Below, in pieces: positions 1 through 4,703 of a stretch of DNA of 5,569 bases. Under the pieces are notes generated by a model. That model ran no database searches. It saw nothing but the letters and a program-made list of their open reading frames with translations, and was not told the DNA's origin. The position numbers were made by a program, and so were the translations under genes. Numbering within the stretch: position 1 is the first letter of the stretch; each line of letters begins with the position of its first letter. The stretch is taken from positions 1-5,569 of the forward strand of contig DGEF01000010.1 of assembly GCA_002385805.1 (NCBI GenBank), in the 5' to 3' direction. The stretch comes from Peptococcaceae bacterium UBA3933. GTDB taxonomy: Bacteria; Bacillota; Peptococcia; Peptococcales; BICA1-8.

Positions 1-780
1 AACCATTGTCGTTTAACTCTTTCTGCTGCTGTAAAAGAAGGTTTAAAATGCTGCTTGGTTTTAGAAGAAAGAGTAGCCAACAGCTATAAGGAAAAAGCAA
101 GTGGTAACAACTTCCTTTTCCACCTTTTAGGTGTAGATAGTATTACTGTAGTACCTGGCGGTTCCAATATGATGGCTGAAATGGAGAAAGTAGCTGAGGA
201 ATTAAAGGCTCAAGGTAGAAAACCTTATATTATTCCTGGTGGCGGTTCCAATGAAATCGGAGCGACAGGTTATGTAGCTTGTGCTCAGGAAATCTTAGAG
301 CAGACTTTTGAATTAGGCATTAATATTAACCATGTTGTTTCTGCCAGTGGTAGTGCCGGAACTCATGCCGGATTATTGACCGGTTTTTATGGTAATAACA
401 GTAATATTCCTGTTACCGGAATCAGTGTTAATAGAAAGAAAGATGTGCAAGAAGAAGTTGTTTATAATTTAGTGCAAAAAACTGCAGCACGTGTAGGTAT
501 TAAATCTGAAATTCCCAAAGAAGCTGTAGTTGTATTCGATGATTATGTAGGTGAAGGCTATTCCATTCCCACTGATGGTATGATAGAAGCTGTTAATTTG
601 CTGGCTAAAACAGAAGGTATCCTCTTAGACCCTGTTTATACAGGTAAAGCCATGGCTGGACTTATTGATTTAGTTCGCAAAGGTTACTTCAAGAATGATG
701 AAAATGTTCTTTTCGTTCATACAGGTGGATCTCCCGCTTTGTATGCATATCTGGAAACCTTTTTTAACAGCTTTAAATAG
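1..780 (+). CDS. PLP-dependent D-cysteine desulfhydrase / ACC deaminase family lyase (5' truncated)
   Basis: The reading frame is open from base 1 and ends at TAG 778-780, giving 259 visible residues. It begins with NHCRLT, the counterpart of the SNH(x)R segment found near residue 80 in this family, so roughly 75-80 N-terminal residues, including the PLP-binding lysine, lie outside the window. The implied total of about 335 residues fits the family. Visible motifs, in window residue numbers: GGGSNEIGATGY at 80-91; the glycine-rich loop SASGSAGTHAG at 114-124, expected to hold the PLP phosphate; DDYVGEGYSIP at 180-190; LLDPVYTGKAMAGL at 208-221; and HTGGSPALYAY at 240-250. Members are cytoplasmic fold-type II enzymes that eliminate ammonia plus a beta substituent (D-cysteine to pyruvate, H2S and NH3; ACC to 2-oxobutyrate; L-cysteate in CuyA). 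The neighbouring RidA supports an enamine-releasing reaction. The family is secure but the substrate is not. A TTG at 55 in this frame is not the true start, because homology continues upstream of it. Confidence 0.93.
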   Translation, partial: NHCRLTLSAAVKEGLKCCLVLEERVANSYKEKASGNNFLFHLLGVDSITVVPGGSNMMAEMEKVAEELKAQGRKPYIIPGGGSNEIGATGYVACAQEILEQTFELGININHVVSASGSAGTHAGLLTGFYGNNSNIPVTGISVNRKKDVQEEVVYNLVQKTAARVGIKSEIPKEAVVVFDDYVGEGYSIPTDGMIEAVNLLAKTEGILLDPVYTGKAMAGLIDLVRKGYFKNDENVLFVHTGGSPALYAYLETFFNSFK

Positions 781-786
781 CTAGTA

Positions 787-835
787 ATAAAGGGCATCTG
801 CCGTTATACAGATGCCCTTTATGTAATATTTTTTT
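787..835 (+). terminator. Intrinsic terminator after the lyase gene
   Basis: A perfect 14-bp stem pairs 787-800 with 809-822 around an 8-nt loop (801-808), with the core AGGGCATCTG/CAGATGCCCT. After a short spacer, seven T follow at 829-835. It starts 7 bases after the lyase stop codon, so the lyase transcript most likely ends here and ridA is transcribed separately or only by read-through. Confidence 0.88.
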
Positions 836-920
836 AAGGGCGAATGCAGGAAAAACACAGGTAAAGGGCAAATATTTTAAATATTGAATATATAAGCATA
901 TGTTGTTAGGAGTTGAAACC
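836..920 (+). promoter_or_regulatory. Intergenic region upstream of ridA, putative promoter region
   Basis: This 85-bp gap lies between the lyase terminator and ridA and should carry the promoter of the ridA-regulator pair. It holds an imperfect direct repeat, AAGGGCGAAT at 836-845 and AAGGGCAAAT at 864-873 (9 of 10 identical, 28 bp apart). Next comes a small AT inverted repeat, AATATT-TTA-AATATT at 871-885, then an AT-rich stretch with TATATA-like -10 candidates near 888-894. No -35 box at good spacing is clear, so the exact promoter cannot be placed. Confidence 0.35.
908..912 (+). promoter_or_regulatory. Ribosome binding site that sets the ridA start
   Basis: AGGAG lies 8 nt before ATG 921. 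An in-frame ATG at 900 has no Shine-Dalgarno match upstream and would place this AGGAG inside the coding region, so 921 is the preferred start. Confidence 0.85.
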
Positions 921-1307
921 ATGAACAAAGAGATAGTTTATTCTAAAAAAGCACCTGCTGCCATCGGACCTTATACACAAGGGGTAAAGGCCGGCGATCT
1001 TTTGTTTATTTCCGGGCAATTACCAATTGACCCTGGAACTGGAGAATTATTGACAGGAGATATTCAAACCCAGACCAAACAAGTCATGGAAAACCTCAAG
1101 GCTATTATCGAAGAGGCCGGGGCTACTTTAGAGGATGTAGTGAAGACTACAATCTTCCTTAAGGATATGAATCAATTTAGTTTGGTTAATGAAGCCTATG
1201 GTGAATATTTTAAAGATAATCCTCCGGCTAGAGCTTGTATAGAAATAGCAAGATTACCGAAAGATGCCCAGATAGAAATCGAGGCAGTAGTACTGGTTAA
1301 AAATTAA
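921..1307 (+). CDS. ridA: RidA family 2-iminobutanoate/2-iminopropanoate deaminase
   Basis: The 128-residue product has the usual RidA length and aligns end to end with the E. coli protein as I recall it. RidA is a small cytosolic homotrimer that speeds hydrolysis of reactive enamine/imine intermediates such as 2-aminoacrylate to 2-oxo acids and ammonia, protecting PLP enzymes from damage. Visible hallmarks are APAAIGPYTQGV at 11-22, SGQLPIDP at 31-38, VVKTTIFLKD at 73-82, PPARACIEIARLPKD at 101-115 and IEIEAV near the C terminus. Arg104 corresponds to the essential Arg105 of enteric RidA, and Glu119 to the conserved active-site glutamate. Both are present, so this is an active Rid-type protein rather than a Rid2-7 variant lacking the arginine. 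It follows a PLP lyase and precedes, by 21 bp, a YheO-like regulator with which it is probably co-transcribed. Starting at 921 gives the standard N terminus; starting at ATG 900 would add seven unconserved residues. Confidence 0.95.
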   Translation: MNKEIVYSKKAPAAIGPYTQGVKAGDLLFISGQLPIDPGTGELLTGDIQTQTKQVMENLKAIIEEAGATLEDVVKTTIFLKDMNQFSLVNEAYGEYFKDNPPARACIEIARLPKDAQIEIEAVVLVKN

Positions 1308-1316
1308 AGGTAAGCT

Positions 1317-1324
1317 GGAGGTGA
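1317..1324 (+). promoter_or_regulatory. Strong Shine-Dalgarno of the YheO-like regulator
   Basis: GGAGGTGA is an 8-base match to the anti-Shine-Dalgarno sequence, with GGAGG ending 7 nt before ATG 1329. It lies entirely in the 21-bp gap after ridA, consistent with translation from a shared transcript. Confidence 0.85.
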
Positions 1325-1328
1325 TTTT

Positions 1329-2000
1329 ATGAAAAAGCACAATAGTTATCATCCTAAACTAGAAGTTTTATTTCCTATAGCTCAAGGAATGGTTGCAACT
1401 TTTGGAAAGTATATGGAAGTTGTAATTCATGACTTGACTCAACCGGAGAATTCTTTGATTTTTATTGCAGGAAATATTACAGGAAGAAAAATCGGTGCTC
1501 CAATCACTAACATAATCCTGGAAACTTTAAAGCAAAGAGGTGATCAGGCCCCTAATTTGATTGGATACCAATCAACTACTAAAGATGGGAAAATCCTCAA
1601 ATCTTCAACTATTTTTATTAGGGATGATGATGGTAAGATAATTGGGTGTTTGTGTATTAATTTTGATTTAACCGATTTCTTAACCTGTAGGGAAATACTA
1701 GACTTTTTTACCAAAACCGAAAAAGGCAAAGAAGATAATAATCAAGAGGAGAAATTTTTTAATGACGTAAATGAAGCTATGGAAGAAATCGTGCAAGGTG
1801 TACTTAATAATTATCCTACTCCAAAAAAATTAATGGAAAAAGAAGATAAATTAATAATAGTCAGGCGTCTAGATGAAAAAGGAGTGTTTTTGGTTAAAGG
1901 TGCTATTGATTATGTAGCAAATATTTTAGGTGTTTCCCGCTATACAATTTATAATTATTTAGACGAAGTTAGATCAAGCCCAAATCTTAATATCATTTAA
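1329..2000 (+). CDS. YheO/DauR-like transcriptional regulator (PAS-like domain plus C-terminal HTH)
   Basis: The product is 223 residues, the usual length for this family. The N-terminal part (about 8-120) is a YheO-type PAS-like sensor domain. It shows FPIAQGMVATFGKYMEVVIHDL at 15-36 in the typical form, SLIFIAGNITGRKIGAP at 42-58 and DGKIIGCLCINFDLT at 101-115. A charged, probably flexible linker follows at about 128-145 (EKGKEDNNQEEKF). The C-terminal part (about 146-215) is a helix-turn-helix domain of the HTH_22 type, ending in FLVKGAIDYVANILGVSRYTIYNYLDEVR, where VANILGVSRYTIYNYL is the recognition region. Characterised relatives such as DauR of Pseudomonas control D-amino acid catabolism and lie beside the genes they regulate, often near Rid proteins. 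It is cytoplasmic and probably senses a substrate or oxo-acid intermediate of this locus. The ligand and operator are unknown; the inverted repeat at 2132-2147 is one candidate. No clear terminator follows the gene. Confidence 0.92.
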   Translation: MKKHNSYHPKLEVLFPIAQGMVATFGKYMEVVIHDLTQPENSLIFIAGNITGRKIGAPITNIILETLKQRGDQAPNLIGYQSTTKDGKILKSSTIFIRDDDGKIIGCLCINFDLTDFLTCREILDFFTKTEKGKEDNNQEEKFFNDVNEAMEEIVQGVLNNYPTPKKLMEKEDKLIIVRRLDEKGVFLVKGAIDYVANILGVSRYTIYNYLDEVRSSPNLNII

Positions 2001-2131
2001 TATTATCGATAACATACATATGCATGAAAAAACTGTAATGGGTAAATCCTAAGGCCAGAGGTTAAGCTAATGGGACCTATTTTATAAATTAACAATTAAA
2101 TATGGCTACAGTAATTCGGGATATTTATATA

Positions 2132-2147
2132 GGTGATATAAATCACC
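2132..2147. promoter_or_regulatory. Perfect inverted repeat, candidate operator
   Basis: GGTGAT-ATAA-ATCACC is a perfect 6-bp inverted repeat with a 4-bp centre, 16 bp in all. It lies about 54 bp upstream of the TATAAT box at 2201 and 132 bp after the stop of the YheO-like regulator. No T-run follows, so it is more like a dimeric protein-binding site than a terminator. Its binder is unknown; the adjacent regulator is the obvious candidate. Confidence 0.4.
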
Positions 2148-2200
2148 AGTAAAACACCGATAAGTTTTTTGGTATATAGTGAGGTATTGGTAAAAAAAAG

Positions 2201-2206
2201 TATAAT
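2201..2206 (+). promoter_or_regulatory. Candidate -10 box for the racemase gene
   Basis: An exact TATAAT follows an A-tract (2192-2199). The bases 16-18 bp upstream (around 2177-2184, ATAGTGAG) match the TTGACA consensus poorly, so activator help may be needed if this is used. Starting about 7 bp downstream would give a leader of roughly 100 nt containing the hairpin at 2242-2285. Confidence 0.45.
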
Positions 2207-2241
2207 AAAAGAGGAATAATAAACAACGGTTTTAAGTAGAA

Positions 2242-2285
2242 ACAAATAAAGTTCTTGGCGGTTTTTGCTAAGAGCTTTTATTTGT
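2242..2285 (+). promoter_or_regulatory. Long leader hairpin upstream of the racemase
   Basis: Bases 2242-2259 pair with 2267-2285 in an 18-bp stem with one bulged T (2276), two G-U wobbles (2252-2274, 2257-2269) and a 7-nt loop GGTTTTT. The upper half alone, followed by TTTTATTT at 2276-2283, resembles an intrinsic terminator. The hairpin ends 15 nt before the AAGGAGG at 2301. It could be an attenuator, a stabiliser of the racemase mRNA, or a terminator for upstream transcripts. It matches no riboswitch class I recognise. Confidence 0.55.
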
Positions 2286-2300
2286 AATTGTGAATTAAAA

Positions 2301-2307
2301 AAGGAGG
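2301..2307 (+). promoter_or_regulatory. Ribosome binding site that sets the racemase start
   Basis: AAGGAGG lies 8 nt before ATG 2316. The frame is open upstream to a TTG at 2265, but that codon sits in the loop of the leader hairpin and the 17 extra residues have no family counterpart. ATG 2316 is therefore chosen. Confidence 0.9.
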
Positions 2308-2315
2308 AATTTATC

Positions 2316-3005
2316 ATGGCTAAGAAAGTTATTGGCATCTTAGGAGGAATGGGTCCGGAAGCTACGGTAGACTTTATGAGTAAGATTATTCACAATACAC
2401 CGGCTAAAATTGATCAAGAACACTTGAGAATTCTGGTGGATAATAATCCCCAAGTTCCTGATCGTACTAAAGCCATAAGTAAAGAAGGAGAGAGTTGCGG
2501 TCCAGTTCTGGCGGAAATGGCTCGAAATTTAGAAAAATGGGGAGCTGACTTTTTAGCAATGCCCTGTAATACAGCCCATTATTTTGCAGATTTCATTACC
2601 GAGGCAGTAAAGATACCCTTTGTGAACATGATTGAAGAAACGGCTAATACATTAGTTGAAAATGGTGTAAAAAAAGTTGCTTTATTAGCTACCGACGGTA
2701 CATTGCGGGCAGGTCTTTATCATCAAAAATTACAAGAAGCAGGTATTGAATTGGTAGTTCCTAGTGAGGAGTATCAAGAAAAAGTAATGAAAACAATTGC
2801 CGGAGTCAAAGCAGGAGATTATGAAACAGCAACGGCTTATAAAGCAGAATTGGTTGACCATGTAGTATCCCAGGGTGCTGAAGCCATCATCTTAGGGTGT
2901 ACAGAATTACCTATTGCTTTTAAAGATCGGGAAGGGTTTAATATTACTTTTTATGACCCTACAGACATTTTAGCTAAAGCAGTTGTGAAAAAAGCCATGG
3001 CTTAA
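2316..3005 (+). CDS. Aspartate/glutamate racemase family protein (cofactor-independent)
   Basis: The 229-residue product is of normal length. It starts with KVIGILGGMGPEAT (4-17), the signature N terminus of aspartate racemases, and has the two catalytic cysteines in MPCNTAHYF (Cys84) and LGCTELP (Cys195). These abstract and return the alpha proton from opposite faces without PLP. NNPQVPDRT at 43-51 carries Arg50. With Lys165 this matches, by constant offset from the cysteines, the Arg48/Lys164 pair I recall as substrate-contacting in the Pyrococcus aspartate racemase, which favours an acidic substrate such as aspartate. The E. coli YgeA type, with one cysteine replaced, is less likely because both cysteines are present. 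The enzyme is cytosolic and dimeric in relatives. It appears monocistronic: its own leader and RBS upstream, a strong terminator after it. It lies between a YheO-like regulator and a DcuC-type carrier, suggesting it interconverts D and L forms of the transported compound. Specificity is not proven by sequence; hydantoin-racemase-like activity is an alternative. Confidence 0.92.
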   Translation: MAKKVIGILGGMGPEATVDFMSKIIHNTPAKIDQEHLRILVDNNPQVPDRTKAISKEGESCGPVLAEMARNLEKWGADFLAMPCNTAHYFADFITEAVKIPFVNMIEETANTLVENGVKKVALLATDGTLRAGLYHQKLQEAGIELVVPSEEYQEKVMKTIAGVKAGDYETATAYKAELVDHVVSQGAEAIILGCTELPIAFKDREGFNITFYDPTDILAKAVVKKAMA

Positions 3006-3044
3006 GTAATTCTTATCTTAGTATATTCATTTTAATAATTATTA

Positions 3045-3094
3045 AGCTCTGTAATCGTTGATTTTCCAACGATTACAGAGCTCTCTCTATTTTT
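3045..3094 (+). terminator. Intrinsic terminator after the racemase gene
   Basis: A perfect 16-bp stem pairs 3045-3060 with 3067-3082 around a 6-nt loop ATTTTC, with the core GCTCTGTAATCGTTG on the left arm. A pyrimidine-rich tail, CTCTCTATTTTT, follows, with five T at 3090-3094. The stem is symmetrical but the T-run lies on the + side, so it ends the racemase transcript and separates it from the transporter unit. Confidence 0.85.
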
Positions 3095-3355
3095 AACCAT
3101 TAAACTCTGGAGTAATAAAAAAGGCTATAAATTAATAAAAATAGTTTTAAAATATAATTAAATATTAACTAAAAGAATTTTCCATCTCTAAAAATTTTTT
3201 AATATTTTTAAAAATCAGAAGGAAATTCAAAATCCATGTCGAATGAATAAGCATATCTTATCTATAAAATATCCATATAGCAAATAATTACAGAAAGTGA
3301 GGGTAGTTTTTGAAAGTGCAGTAATTATCTAAAAAAATGAGGAGGGACTTGAAAA
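3095..3355 (+). promoter_or_regulatory. AT-rich transporter upstream region with repeats and weak promoter candidates
   Basis: No gene is seen here. The first part (3095-3215) is almost purely A/T, with a TATAAT at 3153-3158 and runs of A and T that could act as an UP-element or bent DNA. A TATAAA at 3263-3268 is a second -10 candidate with only a weak -35 (TCGAAT at 3239-3244, 18-bp spacer). Nearest the gene is a repeat cluster: ATAATTAC at 3284-3291 is inverted as GTAATTAT at 3321-3328, enclosing two direct copies of GAAAGTG (3293-3299 and 3312-3318, 19 bp apart). AGGAGG at 3340-3345 is the RBS of the transporter, 10 nt before ATG 3356. Which promoter is used cannot be decided from sequence. 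Confidence 0.45.
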
Positions 3356-4609
3356 ATGTTCGTAATCCTAGGTGTAGTAGTTGTTATCTTAACAATTTAC
3401 TTTTTAATTAAGCAGTATGAAGCTAGAATGGTATTATTTACTTCCGGTGTGGTAATGGCTATTCTTGCGGGTAAACCTATGGCCGCTTTAGATGCTTTTG
3501 CCACAAGAATGACTGCCGGTGGACTGATTATGCCTATTTGTTCCGTAATGGGGTTTGCATTTGTAATGAAAGTTACCGGTTGTGACCAACACCTGGTTAA
3601 ATTAGTTGCCAGTGGGTTATACAAAGTTAGGTTTTTATTAATTCCCGGGGCTACTCTGGCTACTTTTGCCATAAATATAGCCTTACCTAGTGCTGCCGGT
3701 GTATCAGCGGCGGTAGGTGCTATTTTAATTCCTTTATTGATAGCTTCCGGTGTACATCCTGCCTTAGCCGGAGCAGCGGTTTTATCCGGAACTTATGGAA
3801 GTTTGCTTAGTCCTGGTTTGTCTCATAACCCCTTTGTAGCGGAACTGGCAGGGGTAGATGTTATGGACGTTATTGCTACCCATGCCACTGCTTCTATTGC
3901 CGCAGTTATTGTAGCAGCAATTAGTATTACTATTGTAGGTATAGTACGTAAAGAAAATAAAGGTTATCAAGCTGAAACTGTTCAAAATAATATTAATCTT
4001 GAGGAAAAACCTAACATTCTATATGCCATTGTTCCTGTTATTCCCCTTGTCCTTCTTGTTTTGGGCTCTTCAGTATTACCGGCCATTAAAATGGGTGTAC
4101 CTCAAGCTATGTTGATTGGTACAGTTATTGCTTTAGCTGTTACACGCAAAAAACCTGATGAAGTTTCCAAAGCTTTTTTCAATGGGATGGGTAATGCCTA
4201 CACCAACATAATGGGGATAATTATTTGTGCTGCTGTATTCGTTAGTGGCATGGAAGCAATTGGAATTGTTGATACATTTATTCAATTCTTAATTAACTCT
4301 GAAAGTATGGTTAAGCTGGCAGCCAGCTTTGGGCCCTTTATCCTGGCTGTAATCGCCGGCTCCGGTGATGCAGTTACTTTTGCTTTTAACGAAGCGGTAA
4401 CACCTCATGCGGCTCAATTCGGTTTGGATATTGTTAATATGGGTAGTGTTGCTACTATAGGTGGTGCTTTAGGTCGGACTATGTCCCCGATCACCGGTGC
4501 AACAATTGTTTGTGCAGGTCTTGCTGGTGTAAGCCCTATGGAATTGGCAAAAAGAAACGCACCCGGTATGATTATTGCCATGGTTGTAGCTATGTTCTTA
4601 CTGTTTTAA
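3356..4609 (+). CDS. DcuC-family C4-dicarboxylate-type anion transporter
   Basis: The 417-residue product is strongly hydrophobic with about 11-13 membrane segments (roughly 1-18, 25-39, 55-74, 93-112, 117-132, 137-155, 173-197, 221-241, 246-263, 283-303, 322-345, 360-385 and 402-417). A polar loop at about 198-220 separates the halves. No cleaved signal is evident. Family-like signatures are GTYGSLLSPGLSHNPF at 145-160, AGSGDAVTFAFNEAVTPHA at 334-352 and GRTMSPITGATIVCAGLAGVSP at 373-394. The two halves carry related re-entrant-type motifs (SP at 152-153 and 377-378, each followed by a LAGV...M segment), as expected for inverted-repeat carriers of the ion transporter superfamily. DcuC of E. 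coli (somewhat longer, about 460 residues) moves succinate, fumarate and related dicarboxylates across the inner membrane in anaerobes. Here the M20 hydrolase downstream and racemase upstream suggest an amino acid or N-carbamoyl amino acid substrate, possibly aspartate-like. The family is secure, the substrate inferred. Confidence 0.88.
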   Translation: MFVILGVVVVILTIYFLIKQYEARMVLFTSGVVMAILAGKPMAALDAFATRMTAGGLIMPICSVMGFAFVMKVTGCDQHLVKLVASGLYKVRFLLIPGATLATFAINIALPSAAGVSAAVGAILIPLLIASGVHPALAGAAVLSGTYGSLLSPGLSHNPFVAELAGVDVMDVIATHATASIAAVIVAAISITIVGIVRKENKGYQAETVQNNINLEEKPNILYAIVPVIPLVLLVLGSSVLPAIKMGVPQAMLIGTVIALAVTRKKPDEVSKAFFNGMGNAYTNIMGIIICAAVFVSGMEAIGIVDTFIQFLINSESMVKLAASFGPFILAVIAGSGDAVTFAFNEAVTPHAAQFGLDIVNMGSVATIGGALGRTMSPITGATIVCAGLAGVSPMELAKRNAPGMIIAMVVAMFLLF

Positions 4610-4631
4610 TTAAGATTAGATAAATATTTTC

Positions 4632-4650
4632 AATGATTAAAAATGATTAA
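4632..4650 (+). repeat. Short tandem direct repeat in the transporter-hydrolase spacer
   Basis: AATGATTAA occurs at 4632-4640 and again at 4642-4650, separated by one A, a 10-bp period close to one helical turn. It lies just before the hairpin at 4652. It could be a small protein-binding site or chance in AT-rich DNA. Confidence 0.4.
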
Positions 4651-4651
4651 T

Positions 4652-4684
4652 AATCTATGCTCCTGTTAGAGGAGCATAGATTTT
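4652..4684 (+). terminator. Intercistronic hairpin with short T-run (weak terminator or attenuator)
   Basis: A perfect 13-bp stem pairs 4652-4664 with 4670-4682 around the loop GTTAG, with the core CTATGCTCCT/AGGAGCATAG. Only four T follow or overlap the stem end (4681-4684). Position and strength fit partial termination between transporter and hydrolase, or a processing/stabilising element that gives them unequal expression. The short U-tract makes complete termination less likely. No convincing promoter follows in the 19 bp before the hydrolase start, so the hydrolase probably depends on read-through. Confidence 0.6.
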
Positions 4685-4703
4685 ATCCAAGGGAGTTGGT
4701 GAG

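Larger units (their letters stand above)
2001..2241 (+). other. Noncoding intergenic region upstream of the racemase leader
   Basis: This stretch has stops in all forward frames and no Shine-Dalgarno before a credible ORF. It contains the palindrome TTATCGATAA at 2003-2012, an undefined middle part (2013-2130) in which I see no strong hairpin or known riboswitch core, an inverted repeat at 2132-2147 and a TATAAT box at 2201-2206. No clear intrinsic terminator for the regulator gene was found, so its transcript may run on or end by another mechanism. Confidence 0.6.

Noticed and set aside
55..57. TTG at 55 as the lyase start
   Set aside because: The frame is open back to base 1 and the upstream residues (NHCRLT...) match the conserved SNH(x)R region of the family, so the gene is cut by the window edge rather than starting here.
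1544..1729. Minus-strand ORF of 61 codons
   Set aside because: It lies wholly inside the well-supported regulator gene on the other strand, has no family resemblance and no ribosome binding site I could see.
2256..2269. Sigma-54-like promoter TGGC...TTTTGCT before the racemase
   Set aside because: The GG to GC spacing is 2 bp shorter than the strict -24/-12 spacing, and the sequence is explained by the leader hairpin.
2096..2338. Minus-strand ORF of 80 codons in the racemase upstream gap
   Set aside because: It overlaps the racemase start and the leader hairpin, has low-complexity hydrophobic composition typical of AT-rich noncoding DNA, and shows no recognisable domain.
3284..3345. T-box or known riboswitch in the transporter leader
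   Set aside because: The GTGAGGGTAG stretch lacks the conserved T-box core and there is no terminator/antiterminator pair; no other riboswitch core was recognised.
3397..3985. Two minus-strand ORFs inside the transporter gene
   Set aside because: Both are antisense shadows of a clearly coding membrane protein; their products look like random reverse reading.
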